Shown here one piece after another: positions 1 to 12,110 of a stretch of DNA of 64,000 bases. The stretch covers positions 1 through 64,000 of the forward strand of contig WION01000246.1 of the NCBI GenBank assembly GCA_015039365.1. Direction: 5' to 3'. Numbering within the stretch: the stretch's first letter is position 1; the number at the start of each line of letters is the position of its first letter. The translations under genes and the position numbers were made by a program. The DNA is from Amanita rubescens (lineage: Eukaryota; Basidiomycota; Agaricomycetes; Agaricales; Amanitaceae). Below the pieces are notes generated by a model. That model was not told the origin of the DNA. It did not search any database and saw only the letters and a program-made list of their open reading frames with translations.

Positions 1-3000
1 TTTTGGATGGGAAAATGATATGGGTATCATCAGGCAGCATTTTTTTTACAGATTTTGACAAGAGGGTTGTGACAGGCAAGCATGTGATCCCATACAGCTT
101 GGGGGTGTATGAGATGAGAGCAGATGACATACCTAAATTGATGTGTTCCCACAGTTCTTTGGCCATGTTTTTATGGGGAAGATGATATGGGTATCATCAG
201 GCAACATTTTTTTTCACAGATTTTGACAAGAGTTTGGCAGTGTTTTATGAGAAAATGATATGGGTATCATTGAGGGAATGTGTGAAGTGAGAGTGTGTGA
301 CATACATACCTGCAACAAGCATTATTGGTAACAAATGATATGTATGATAACATTAGTATGTCTCTAATATTAGTCAGTCTCACCTTTACTAGTAGTACTA
401 TAATGTTGTCCATGCTCTGTTCCAAAATTGCTTCAAACCTAAGACTATGATATTCTATTGTTTTACCTAATATGTAAGTCCCTCTGATCCCACACCCAGT
501 GGTTTGTCTTATCAACCACCTGCTATCCAGCCCTTGTACAAAGTCACAAGACTTTTTGGCAACCTTTCAATTTTCTCTCCCTCATATCTGAAGAAGTATT
601 TGCAAATATCTTGGGTTTGGCTCTGTTTTGGAACATAATTCTTGCACCATCTTGATCACATGATTTTTCCAGATTTTTCAAGATTTTTTGGCAGCCTTTC
701 AATTTTTCAACACAAAGCATTTAAAACAATATTTTGCAAATATCTTGTGTTTGGCCTTGTTTGGGAATATAATTCTTGCACCACCTTGATCACATGATTT
801 TTCCGGATTTTTTAAGATTTTTTGGCAGCCTTTCAATTTTTCAACACAAAGCATTTAAAACAGTATTTTGCAAATATCTTGAGTTTGGCATTGTTTGGCA
901 TGTTCATTTCCACACCACTCCGATCACATGATTTTTCTGCATTTTTCACAATTTTTTAATTTATTTTCCCACGGTCACACCATACTCTTGGCAAATGGTA
1001 GTATTACAAATGAGAATACAAAGACTACATTGAAAAATGCAGATTCCGTGGAATTGGAGTCTTATGGGAATAGTCCAGGGTCAAATTTCTAAAAAGGAAA
1101 TTGATAATCTGATGCGCACTTTATGGTCCAGTGGCGGATTTCCAAAAATGGAAATAGCGCCCTTCGGACTTGCCATTTTGGGAAATATCTGCTCACTGTT
1201 GGTGGTGATGAGCAACAAGAAATTGCAATAACTCCCATGATACCAGATATTTTTGTGGCGCTTTTTTTGGAACATATTCCTTACATGTATATGCACCTAT
1301 TCACCATGTTAGAATGCAAAAAATGTAAGTGGTTTCTGTCAGAATGCAACATGTCTTGCTCACTGTTGACAACAGTGAGGAGCAACAAATGACAATATCT
1401 CCATCAATACTGGTTATTTCTGTGGCGCTTTTTTGGTATGTCCCCATTAGGCATATAGGAAGGTATTTGGAATGTCAGAATGCGAATAGTAGGTACCAAT
1501 CAGCCACAAATAAAATTGATGTGCTCACTGTCTGCCACAATGAGCAGGCATATCTCCACCAAAACAAGATCTTTTTGTGGCGCTTTTTTGGATTTTGATT
1601 CCTTATCATAACAGAGTGTCATTCAGGGTATCCGGAAGCAGATTGCCCTGCTGATTAATGTGTAATTTTCAGTTTCATGATAAAAGACTGAACATGATAC
1701 AGAATGAGTGGCTGACAAGTTGACATGTCAGGAAAAATGGGACATTCCACTTGATCTTGCCTAGGGATCCTCTGTTGTGACCCTCCCAATGTTTATCTTT
1801 GTTATGTGTGATCCCAAATCAAAAAAAGCGCCACAGAAAGATCTTGTTTTGGTGGAGATATGCCTGCTCATCATGGCAGACAGTGAGCACACCACTTTTA
1901 TTTGTGGCATGATTGGTGCACACTATTAGCATTCTAACATTCCAAATACCTTCCTATATGCCTAATGGGGACATACCAAAAAAGCGCCACAGAAATAACC
2001 AGTATTGATGGAGATATTGTCATTTGTTGCTCCTCACTGTTGTCAACAGTGAGCAAGACATGTTGCATTCTGACAGAAACCACTTACATTTTTTGCATTC
2101 TAACATGGTGAATAGGTGCATATACATGTAAGGAATATGTTCCAAAAAAAGCGCCACAAAAATATCTGGTATTATGGGAGTTATTGCAATTTCTTGTTGC
2201 TCATCACCACCAACAGTGAGCAGATATTTCCCAAAATGGCAAGTCCGAAGGGCGCTATTTCCATTTTTGGAAATCCGCCACTGGACCATAAAGTGCGCAT
2301 CAGATTATCAATTTCCTTTTTAGAAATTTGACCCTGGACTATTCCCATAAGACTCCAATTCCACGGAATCTGCATTTTTCAATGTAGTCTTTGTATTCTC
2401 ATTTGTAATACTACCATTTGCCAAGAGTATGGTGTGACCGTGGGAAAATAAATTAAAAAATTGTGAAAAATGCAGAAAAATCATGTGATCGGAGTGGTGT
2501 GGAAATGAACATGCCAAACAATGCCAAACTCAAGATATTTGCAAAATACTGTTTTAAATGCTTTGTGTTGAAAAATTGAAAGGCTGCCAAAAAATCTTAA
2601 AAAATCCGGAAAAATCATGTGATCAAGGTGGTGCAAGAATTATATTCCCAAACAAGGCCAAACACAAGATATTTGCAAAATATTGTTTTAAATGCTTTGT
2701 GTTGAAAAATTGAAAGGCTGCCAAAAAATCTTGAAAAATCTGGAAAAATCATGTGATCAAGATGGTGCAAGAATTATGTTCCAAAACAGAGCCAAACCCA
2801 AGATATTTGCAAATACTTCTTCAGATATGAGGGAGAGAAAATTGAAAGGTTGCCAAAAAGTCTTGTGACTTTGTACAAGGGCTGGATAGCAGGTGGTTGA
2901 TAAGACAAACCACTGGGTGTGGGATCAGAGGGACTTACATATTAGGTAAAACAATAGAATATCATAGTCTTAGGTTTGAAGCAATTTTGGAACAGAGCAT

Positions 3001-3411
3001 GGACAACATTATAGTACTACTAGTAAAGGTGAGACTGACTAATATTAGAGACATACTAATGTTATCATACATATCATTTGTTACCAATAATGCTTGTTGC
3101 AGGTATGTATGTCACACACTCTCACTTCACACATTCCCTCAATGATACCCATATCATTTTCTCATAAAACACTGCCAAACTCTTGTCAAAATCTGTGAAA
3201 AAAAATGTTGCCTGATGATACCCATATCATCTTCCCCATAAAAACATGGCCAAAGAACTGTGGGAACACATCAATTTAGGTATGTCATCTGCTCTCATCT
3301 CATACACCCCCAAGCTGTATGGGATCACATGCTTGCCTGTCACAACCCTCTTGTCAAAATCTGTAAAAAAAATGCTGCCTGATGATACCCATATCATTTT
3401 CCCATCCAAAA
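1..3411. repeat. Giant inverted repeat (foldback-like palindrome), cut by window start
   Basis: Every position x in the left arm matches the complement of position 3412-x in the right arm. The arms are 1 to about 1600 and about 1811 to 3411, with a unique loop of about 210 bases centred on 1706. All small ORFs of the left arm reappear in mirror image on the right (for example 267-515 with 2897-3145, and 895-1092 with 2320-2517). The arms are almost identical near the outside and diverge toward the loop. Each arm carries three degenerate units of about 160 bases ending in TGTGGCGCTTTTTT. No transposase frame is visible. The left end lies outside the window, so the true termini and any target duplication cannot be seen. 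A non-autonomous foldback or large MITE is the likeliest reading; an assembly-created palindrome is the alternative. Confidence 0.9.
560..945. repeat. Three tandem units of about 130 bp inside the palindrome arm
   Basis: Three consecutive units share a block running from TTTTTGGCAGCCTTTCAATT through GCAAATATCTTG to GATCACATGATTTTTC. The mirror copy occupies about 2467-2852. A related single block (GCAGAAAAATCATGTGATC followed by GATATTTGCAAAATAC) occurs at 12735-12815 inside the later nested element, so the unit belongs to a family dispersed in this region. Confidence 0.7.
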
Positions 3412-3756
3412 CATTGCCAAACAACTGTGGGAATAACCCTCTTGTAAAAATGTTGTCTGATGATACCCATATCATCTTTCCCATAAAAACATGTACAAAC
3501 ATGTACAAACATCCTCACCACCTTCCAAAAATGGTATCTTAACCTGCTTTCCTTATTTGGAAACTGACTATCTTACCAAATAAGGCGATTATGCCCTTGT
3601 CCCTAAGTTGTGATCAGATTCCCATGTCATAACATGTACAAACATCTCCCCCACCTGCCAGAAATGGTAATACTGTGGGAAAGTGGACTTGGTCAAAATT
3701 TAAGTTGGGTATTAAGGGACATAATTATTGGCAGTCACAGAGAATTCAAGAACACA
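3412..3756. other. AT-rich spacer beyond the palindrome, no gene seen
   Basis: No supported gene. The start continues the palindrome flank, with further copies of the near-palindromic word GATGATACCCATATCAT at about 3458 and with repeated ACATGTACAAAC words at 3490-3515. The matching left flank lies outside the window. Confidence 0.5.
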
Positions 3757-3805
3757 AGCCTTATAATACTGGGTGACAGTCATCTGCGCCCAGTATTATA
3801 AGGCT
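3757..3805. repeat. Perfect 17-bp stem-loop
   Basis: AGCCTTATAATACTGGG at 3757-3773 is the exact reverse complement of 3789-3805, with a 15-base loop. It could be a small MITE, a terminator-like hairpin or recombination debris. It lies between the palindrome and the coding-like remnant. Confidence 0.75.
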
Positions 3806-3849
3806 CATATATTGGGCACATCAGGTGGAATCTAAAGGGGATATACATA

Positions 3850-4607
3850 GTTGTTATTCCCACTGAACTTAAAGCTGAAGAGGTCGGCGTACCTGCGGAA
3901 GAACCCTGTAGTCTTGATGACTCAAGTGTGAGTCATCATGTGTTGGGTTATTGCAATAAACCTGTTGAGACCGTCTTTGAGAAGTCGTTGAAGTTGCCGG
4001 AGTTAGCGAATGACCTTGAGGGCTGCATCAGTTTGGATGCCGGCTGTTTGGGTTCACTTGAAAGCGGTTGGGCCGACGAACCTAAACGGACAGTGATGAG
4101 GTCCAGGCACGAATACTGGATTCAGGGGGAGTATGGTTGGCTGTCTGCGTTTTGATCATCACAGCTATTGTTGTGGGGATGGAGAAACAGTTAAACGAAG
4201 AATTGAATATTCTGGGACAACATACCTTGAAAGAGCCTACTACCGATGCTCAGGCAATGGAAGGCACACGGTTGATTGCGTTCAACACCAAAGCCTGTCC
4301 TGGTGATGCCAAAGAAGACCCGGGTGGTTTACCCATTGACAAGTTTTCGTTCGTGTGGTTTGAAGACATTGAACATGATATCTATAGATGTGAATGTGGC
4401 ACCATTAACGATGAAGAAATTTTCAAAGTTATTGAAGAAACGGACTTACTGGTCACGGGCTTGATCATGGATGAGTCCAGGGGGAGTATGGGTCTTGAAG
4501 GACTCAACCCCGATAGTATTTCTGTTGAAAAAGTGTTGAGAAGGTCGAGCGGTGTGGTGGCTGTCACCGAAAGTGTTTGGGATGTTGGCTGGCGTTGGCC
4601 GGCGTGA
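3850..4607 (+). pseudogene. Unassigned coding-like remnant, two overlapping frames
   Basis: An open stretch reads through 3850-4155, starting with a segment like VIPTELKAEEVGVPAEEP and ending WIQGEYGWLSAF. A second open stretch of 156 codons (4137-4607) follows in another frame and is acidic, with segments such as FEDIEHDIYRCECG. Codon use and composition look protein-like, and the change of frame at about 4140 suggests an indel or an unrecognised intron. The phrase GGGGGAGTATGG occurs in both halves (about 4126 and 4479). I do not recognise the family. It could be a decayed mobile-element ORF. Confidence 0.35.
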
Positions 4608-5100
4608 TATTTTGATGGTTACTCATGATTGGGTGAGTTAACTGGGATTGGATATGAGGGACAGACTGAGAGAAGACCGCAAATTGTTGAAGCATTGGAC
4701 TTGAAGACTGTTATTGCGCTCGATTGAACGTGCGGCGGCGGGTGGGAACGGATTGGTCACCGATCGCGTGATTGAAAAAGAACGTGGAGGTGGTGCCTGA
4801 AAAGTGATTCCGGTGCCGGTGTGGAGCCCTGAGCTTCCTCCTTCCTTTTCCGGCAAAGGGGTGACATTATTTTAGTACGATTATACGCAAACTAAGCGAT
4901 TTACTCGAGTATGGTAATAAAGAGGAGGAAAAAGAGAAAGGAGAGATATGTGTGACTGTGAGTGAGTGTGTGTGCAAGTTGGTAGGATGAGATATGCTTC
5001 AAGAAAGTGGAGAGAAAGAGATGCCAATGATGATGATGATGGATGATAATAGTAAAAATAAAAAACGAGAACGAGAACGAGAACGAAGGGGAATGCTTAG
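4608..5100. other. Simple-sequence spacer, no gene seen
   Basis: No supported gene. The stretch holds short purine-rich, TG-rich and GATGAT tracts (4920-5090), including ACGAGA repeats at about 5066-5088. It lies immediately downstream of the tyrosine recombinase relic, which is transcribed toward it. Confidence 0.5.
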
Positions 5101-7505
5101 CTATCCTGTCGAGTTGAGAGTTAACGAGATACGGGGGGGAGCTCTTGAAGTGGTAGCGTGCCGTTCCTGGTCCTGCGGCGCAGTCCCTTGCGTGCACGGA
5201 TGGTGTTCAGGAGGGAGGTGATGGTGAGGTTGGCCTCCGGGTATGCGCCGACAAACGCGGCGTCGTCCGAGTTGAAGCTAGAGAGAGAGAGCAGGGAAAC
5301 GGGTGAGCGCCGACTGCTGCTGCGAATGCACGTAGTTCCTCACCTTCAGTACTCTTGCGCGATCAATTCCCTTATCCTTTGCTTTGTGCCCAGCCGCTTC
5401 TTTTTGCGCCCTTGCCACTCGCGCGCTGGCCAATCCCTGAGTGCCTGCACCTGGACCGAGGCGTCGCCGTAATCCCACTGCTCTACCGCCTTCTTCCATT
5501 CCCCGCGACCGAGGTCTGGTATGACATAGACCCACTGGTGAATTGGCTGAGGCTGCTGAGGCCCCTCGCTGCACTCCGCTCCGGGTGGCACATTTTCGTT
5601 GATGTCGGTGCGTCTGCAACCATCAGCTCAGGAATAAGGGATTTGCTGATGCATCCGGAGAGTTGAGGCCGCTGCGGCAGCAGGCTGAGTGTCACCTGAT
5701 GATGGTATCGTTATGGCACCACTGAGGGTCAGTTCAACTTGCATGGTGGCTGGGGTACTACTGGCCGCACGGTTGGCTTGGATGGCGTCCATCAGGGCCG
5801 TTCCCATCACCCGAATCTCGCCAACGGTCACTGCTTTTTTCAGCTCACAGTGTTCGCCCATGAAACTCTTCGTCGGATCGTTCCTGAGTGGATTGAGAGC
5901 ATCATCGTAACTGTTCTCTTGGGCCTGCAAGGAGTTGACAAGGTACCGTATCAATGTATCGGTCTGATAAGGTTATCAGTGAGTAAGATGTCAATATCTA
6001 GATTTCCCGCCAGTGAGAAAACTCACCTGTTCATTCTCTGCCCACCCACCCCACCACCGAATCATGTTTAAACACCACCGATCACCAGGAGGAGCGTACA
6101 TAAAACGGTACTGTGCACCTCCCCTGCGGAAACAGTGCGTGGTGAAATGCTTGTGTAGGCCCGACTCCTCTGCGAAAGCAGTGATCTGAGCCTGCGCCTT
6201 TTTGTAAGACATCGGCTTGTACACATGTGGGTCGCCACCACTGGAAACAAACGGGAAGAGGTAAGTGTTCCCCTCGGGAAGATGGCCCAGACGCATTTCA
6301 AGATGTTGACGCCAGGCCAGCAGGTGCGTGTACATGTCAATCTCATGGATGTCTTGCTCATATATTTTGTACGTTCTGCCTGTTCTCAGAATCAGATCAA
6401 GGGGCAGAATGTGATAGGAAGGTTAAGCCACGACGCACTCTCCAAGGAGCCCTCTTCCCGGCTGTTGCCATCGTTGTTCAACTTTCGAAGCCATCCCTTG
6501 CGGTTTCCGATCATCACGTCAAAGTGTGGGAGGTTGTAGGGCGGTTGCTTGAGAATTGTCGAGATGTTGGAGATGTGAAGGGCGCACAGTTCGAAATTTC
6601 TGTTCCGCGATCATAGTTGGAAACTGATGGCATATCCCACAGCATTTGGCATGACTCGTACCTGGTCCAGAGTGTAAACGCCGTGGTCATGAAAGCACGC
6701 ATGAAGGCGTGCCTTGTCACAAGTGCCTGTGCACGGGAATCGGATGCTGGAGAGTCGAGCAACTCCGGCGGGCATTGGGCCTCCGACCATCGGACAATAT
6801 GCGCCAAATCTTCGATGCTCATTGGCTGCGCCTGCTTTCAGCACTTCCCCTCTGCCACCACTTTTGCCCTGATGGTCTTGACAAGTGATTGGACATCAGA
6901 TGCACGAGCGGGACAGCCAGAGACCTTCTCCTTCTCCTCGTCATACTTGTATTCCCCGGCGTACCGATCCCCATCCCTAAACATGTCACAAATGACCGTC
7001 ATGGCAATCAGAGGTGTGTCATCACTGTCATGGCGTATCAAACAGGCACTTACATATTATCCCAGTACCACACAAAGGCTGCGTATATAGACACTCCCGT
7101 AGCTGCACCGCATCGTGCCTCTGAATCTCGAAGGCACTTCTGAGTCAAGAACAGCTCGAGTGCAATGTGGGAGTATTTATTCGGTGGTTTGTCGAAGGCC
7201 TTCGACAGAAGATTGTCATCCATCCCATCCTTTGCCGCCGCCATCGTCTCACGTCGCCTTTGAATGCAGAGAGCAAGATATTCCTTCCCTTGTTGAAGAT
7301 ACCGAGCGTATTGTTCCCGTGTGCACTTGGCCAAGCCAAACTCTTCCCGGTTCGTCGCTCCCAGCTGCATCATTTCCTCCACACTCAATACCTCCTCAGG
7401 TGCCACCTGTGCACCCTTCTTCGAGTTCCGCTGTGAACCATTGATGGAGGGTTTAGATGAGGCAGGTGTCGTGGCAGAGGTGGTCCGTTTTGCGGCTTTC
7501 GGCAT
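5101..7505 (-). pseudogene. Tyrosine recombinase (CryptonF-like) pseudogene, 7 exons
   Basis: A DNA breaking-rejoining enzyme of the Crypton type, expected to catalyse integration and excision of a mobile element through a covalent tyrosine intermediate. Exons on the minus strand: 7505-7054 (starts MPKAAKRTTS), 6976-6662, 6599-6439, 6379-6027, 5963 to about 5696, about 5613-5344 and 5277-5101. All clear introns are 59-77 bp with GT..AG ends. Exon 4 carries the catalytic block HCFRRGGAQYRF (HxxR) followed by RWWGGWAENEQ, and the join to exon 5 gives TDTLIRYLVNSL, as in the family. The C-terminal part (DLGRGEWKKAVEQW) is also typical. It is disabled by in-frame TGA codons at 6838-6840 and 5346-5348, with an unresolved phase problem between exons 5 and 6. 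It lies 484 bp downstream of, and on the same strand as, an XPG nuclease relic. Family assignment is strong; mobility is inference. Confidence 0.85.
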
Positions 7506-7989
7506 GAGTCATGGACTCGGAGTTAGAGAAAGGAAGTTGTTAGACATCCGGCATTGATTCCGCTGTACCTATCGTAGACAACTCAATGAAATCAATCATA
7601 TACCTACACCTAGACTGCTTAAAGTGACCACAGTTGGCAGATACATGTGCCATGAAGGTACGAGCACATCTCGCGCTCCGTTACTAAGTTGTACAAAAGT
7701 TCGGCAAGTGTCAAAACTTATCAGTAAGTAGCTACAGCAGTCTCGTGCTCCCTGTTTGTCAGAAATTCAGCAAGTAGTAGCATTCCAAGTAGCAATAGAA
7801 GATAATCAGTGAGTACAGTCGCAATCGAGACAGGAACACATATTGTGCTCCATTTTTCAATATTCGTACAAGCAGCCTCTGCACCCTGTTTGATAACGTA
7901 CAACCCCTCCCGAGTCATTCATATTTTACCTGCTATGATTTGGGATTAATCAGGAAATCATCGTTACCAAATAAACAACGTACCGGTTC
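7506..7989. other. Spacer between the nuclease and recombinase relics
   Basis: No gene supported. A repeated CAAGTGTCAAAA/TTATCAGTAAGTAG-like texture is visible at 7690-7830, but no open frame matches a known family. This is presumably the upstream region of the recombinase gene. Confidence 0.4.
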
Positions 7990-9791
7990 TTACATGCGGC
8001 CTCCGAGTCCACCAGTAGCCTTAACCTTGCGCTGGCGATGCCGGATTTGATTGAAGTTGAAGACTTCGGCCATTCCGGGAAGTTGACGGTTGAGCACAGA
8101 GGCTGGGACTGTCACAATGACCTTCTTTGGTAGTTCTGATGCTTCCAGATGCTCTTGACGCAGGAACTGGATGTTTGCATCAATGACGCCCACAAGGGGA
8201 CTTGTGGAAACTTCAATGCAATACATTTGCAGCTGCTGTGCCTGTCCAGCGACGACGGCAGCAGTCCAGGATCCAAGTCAGCGCATGGTTGATGAGATTA
8301 TGCGCGAGATGGTAGGGAGCGGTCCCGTGCCATCCAGAAGCTGTCCAGGTTCCTGCGGAAGCCGGTGACTCAGTCATACACAATCATCATGTCATGGTTT
8401 TCATTCACTTACCAGCAGCAGTGCACGCAGGCACACCCCAGGCAATACGAGCTCCCGGAATTTGTTTTGAAGCCCAACATTCGTGCCCCACAAAAACAGA
8501 CGCTCGCAGAGCCTTGTCATTCAAGCAAGGTCCGGCATCCGGGCTCTCCAGCTGGAAACATTGGGAGCAGTACCGTAGCGAGACCAGGTCGTTTCAGGTC
8601 TGATGTACTTTTGAAGAACGTCCAATGGCGGGAATTCTTGTGTGACTGAGGATGCGACACTGGGATGGGTCGTCCCACCAAAGAGCCATGAGTCTTCAAG
8701 TAAGACCTGGCATAGCGCCTCGCGCCACGGCTGTAGACGGGAAGCGAGTTCTTCTCCAGGTTCTCCTTCACTTCGTTTGAATGTGTTGACCAGGCGAAAT
8801 CCAAGTGGAGTCCATTGCGCAATGCGATGGGCTATCCAATCACCACATCCTTTCAGGCCGTTCTGCAGCTGGACATAAGCAAGCTGTCATACCCTCAAGT
8901 GTGCAAGAACATGCTCACCTTGTCGTAATCACCCCCGATCAAGACTGCCATCAAAACGAGGCCATCAGGTGACAAGAAGACTTCTGGATCGTCTTGGATG
9001 GAATCAGCCGAGAATAACATGACTTCGTCGCATTTTCCGGCAGTGGTGGGCATGCTTCAAGATCATGTGCTTGCGTCAGTACCTTTTTGGACGGATAACA
9101 AATCACCACCTACTTTGTGCGAATTACATGGGTTCCGCCGAATACGAAAGCGTCACTGTCTTCCGTGAGGATCACATCAATCATGCCCTTCCTGTTGAGA
9201 TAAGCTAGCTCAGCCTCTGCTTCTCCGGGTGCCTGATAGCGACAACACAATCAGTGTAGCATGCACTGTTCTAGCCTTAACACAAACCTGATGCCAACAA
9301 AACCCGAATGCTTCTATAAATTGCTTGAAGTCCCCAGTAGTCCAACTAGGAGCTGTCAACACGGTTTGGCCACGTTTCACAGCTGGACGCCAGACTCCGT
9401 CAAACACGAAAACAGGCAAAATGCAAGTATTGAGGAGCCGCGTGAGTTTGTAAAACAGAGCGTGCAGCTCCGGATTTTCACCTGTGCTCGATGGAAAGCG
9501 AGCGTGTTCGACCTGCTGTGTCCAAATGCTACCGACATTGATGCAAAGTCAGCCGACCGGCGACCATTGGTGATGCAGGGATTTTTACGTGCCTTGCATC
9601 CACTCCGACCCTCAGCAAGCCATCGCTTCGTGGTACTTTCTTGAGGCCGTCGTCCAGAGAGAGCTGCTGCAATGAGCGCTCTTGTCCAACACACTCCAGC
9701 ACCTGCCAGTGTGTGTAGTAAGTCCTGGCACTCAAAAAAATTGTCTGTGCATGTAGATTGCACTTACTTTCCACAAGCCCCGTACACCCAT
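7990..9791 (-). pseudogene. XPG/GEN1-like (Rad2 family) nuclease pseudogene, 7 exons
   Basis: A structure-specific nuclease of the FEN1/XPG/GEN1 superfamily, whose members cut flaps or Holliday junctions using clustered acidic residues and metal. Minus-strand exons: 9791-9768 (MGVRGLWK, the classic XPG N-terminus), 9702-9589, 9515-9288, 9232-9114, 9054-8919, 8862-8413 and 8340-7990, separated by introns of 55-73 bp. Visible motifs are VGVDA, PVFVFDGVWRPAVKRG, APGEAEAELAYLN, ILTEDSDAFVFGG and IGGDYDK..GLKGCG, which together cover the XPG-N, XPG-I and helix-hairpin-helix segments. It is disabled by two in-frame TGA codons (8521-8523 and 8278-8280); reading simply continues in frame after each, and I see no frameshift. 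It ends at a TAA. Paralogues of this intron-rich type are numerous in Agaricomycetes. Its tandem position ahead of the recombinase relic is notable. Confidence 0.85.
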
Positions 9792-10059
9792 GCTTGTATG
9801 AAGGGGTAGTCAGTGAATCTGGTCTTCAAGTCGTTGAGCGACGATACAGGAGACTGAGACTTCTGCTCGGAAGTTGTTTGTTTGTCTGGATGGTGCCAGC
9901 CAAACAAGCCCCAATCCTAGGTTCGGAGGGGGAAATGAACTGCTAAGTAGTGATAAGTCGAGCCCATACAGTGAAATAAGTGGAAAATACCACTTATCGT
10001 CGGTTCGATTGAACAATTTGTTCTTTTCAGCCGGCCTGTTTGAACAAATGTTCAAATGA

Positions 10060-10800
10060 GCCAGTTGGGCCAGCCTGCCACAGGCGGATCAGAAACTCAC
10101 CTAGCGTCGGCGACCCTGCCGCAGACCACGGTGTGAGTCTTGGCTTTACCCTGTGTGTCATCTCAGGGCGTATGTAGATCATGATCACGACAGCAGTGTT
10201 ACTTAAGGTCATGGAATTTGAGTTATGGTAATCTTCCGGCCATAGTACCTACTTCAACCCTTGGGCAGAGAATCCATGTGACATGAATTGTTGCGCAGGC
10301 GAGACCACAGCCTGAAGCCATGACACAGAGGACCCACATCATTCTCGACAAAACACCGAGACCACAGCCTGAAGAAATTCAAACCAAATTCAAATCAATA
10401 TTTAAAAAAAAAAATCAAAAAATCTGCTTACATACCTACCAAGAACAAATGCGACAGCACGGCCCTCCCACGGACTCAAGGCCCTGAGGGCAAACTTTAA
10501 GAAGGGGGCCTTGCGACGTCTGTGATGCTTGTGGTGTTTACCGTGCTTGCGATGGTGGTGTGGGTGATACTATAGAGCGGATTGGGCGGCTGATCACCAT
10601 CATGATCGGGGCCGACAATATGGACATCCTCGAGTCCTCCTTTTGTGATGCCCGTACTGTAGGTACCGTTGGCCTCCTCTCCCTTAACTTTGACGAAAGT
10701 GGGCGGAGTAACGATGAAGGGGAGAATGCAGAACATGGGGTTGTCATGGTGTTCCTTGGGAAGATCTAGGCTAGGGCCATTCTAAACGCATGGGAAATTT
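10060..10800 (-). pseudogene. Relic of a membrane-protein gene with an intron in its TM segment
   Basis: On the minus strand the sequence reads AVAFVLG-CGLGVLSRMMWVLCVM across an intron of about 80 bp (GTAGGTATG donor, CTTCAG acceptor, about 10369-10451) that splits the glycine codon. The same core, GYAVTLVLGYGLDVLLRMMW, is encoded without an intron in the long ORF at 36912-41813, and by eye the two are about 89% identical in DNA over some 56 bases. Upstream, 10497-10736 is open (MFCILPFIVTPP and onward), and downstream a VIMIYIRPEMTHRVKP segment at about 10150-10190 may be the juxtamembrane part. An 18-bp piece starting CTTCAGGCTGTGG is duplicated at about 10301 and 10359. I could not build a complete reading frame. 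It is either a truncated host gene or a decayed paralogue. Confidence 0.5.
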
Positions 10801-11477
10801 CGATGGCCTTGTCGCGAATCTTAATATGCCAGTCGCGCCTCCAGTCTCTGGGTTATCGCGCCCATTCTGAGAACACAACCTCTCGACCTCGATTGAAAGC
10901 CTCAAGGTGGGAGGGAGCAAGGAGGGTACCAATACTGTTGATAATAGAAATGAGATCTATGATCTATCGTAGAAGGCGATCGGACAAATGCAGGCAAACA
11001 CTGCTCGTAATGGTAACGTTTCCCAGCCCAGCCCTAGCACGTAAAGCACTGCTGTTGCGCCAGGGACAATTCTGAGCATCCCACCAAGGTTTAGCCCCGC
11101 CTGAGCGTGTTCCCCGGCCCCGGCCGCTTTCTCCCGCTGCCTCCGTCCACCCTGGTGCCGAATTGAACAGCCGCGTTCAATTGCGACAAAAAACCCCTTG
11201 TTATTGTTGAGGCTGTTGACTGGAATTGGTCGAGGCTGTGCATGGATCGAGCTTTGCATTTGGACGTGTTATGGTGGACGGTCACTCTGATTAAATGGCT
11301 AGGCTGGATTGCGCAGGTGTTTGAAACGAAGAGGGATGCGAATCAATTAGCATCATATGAAGATTCTTGGGCATTGTGCTTAGTAGTCGCTGGCGATGCA
11401 TTCTTCAATTTATCTGATTCAATTGGACTTCATTGGCTTCAAATCGTCAAAGGAGAGGACTCGTGGCTACACTTTTT
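10801..11477. other. GC-richer spacer, no assignable gene
   Basis: There are short open frames only (10803-11075 plus, 10957-11259 minus, 11242-11481 plus), none with a recognisable motif. The last ends at the border of the foldback element and could be a coding segment interrupted by it, but I cannot name it. Confidence 0.4.
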
Positions 11478-11559
11478 ATGATAAAACTGTGGCAAAGTGC
11501 GCCGCCGATCGTAACGGGCTGCCACTAGCTCATGAGAAGGCGATTTCATAGGTTTGCCT

Positions 11560-12110
11560 AGGTGATTTCATAGGCGATTTCATGTTTTTTCATAGGTGAT
11601 TTCATTGGTTTGCCAGGGCGATTTCATAGGTGATCTCATCCGTTTGCCAGGGCAATTTCATAGGCGATTTCATTGTTTTGCCAGGGTGATTTCATAGGCG
11701 ATTTCATAGGTTTGCCAGGGCAATTTCATAGGCGATCTCATAGGTTTGCCAGGGCAATTTCATAGGCGATCTCATAGGTTTGCCAGGGCGATTTCATAGG
11801 CGATCTCATCCTTTTGCCAGGGCGATTTCATAGGCGATCTCATCCTTTTGCCAGGGCGATTTCATAGGCGATCTCATCCTTTTGCCAGGGCGATTTCATA
11901 GGCGATCTCATCCTTTTGCCAGGGCGATTTCATAGGCGATCTCATCCTTTTGCCAGGGCGATTTCATAGGCGATCTCATCCTTTTGCCAGGGCGATTTCA
12001 TAGGCAATCTCATCCTTTTGCCAGGGCGATTTCATAGCCGATTTCATTGTTTTGCCAGGGCGATTTCATAGCCGATTTCATTGGTTTGCCTAGGGAATTT
12101 CATTCCCATT
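11560..12110. repeat. Tandem array of about 34-bp units, left arm
   Basis: About 15 units built from GGCGATTTCATAGGCGAT(C/T)TCAT..TTTGCCAG. Units differ mainly at the word after TCAT (CCTT, TGG, AGG). The array is directly repeated, contains no unique spacers and is mirrored in the right arm. Confidence 0.9.

Noticed and set aside
11560..12110. CRISPR-like direct repeats
   Set aside because: Units are contiguous with no unique spacers, are mirrored in the opposite arm, and the genome is eukaryotic.
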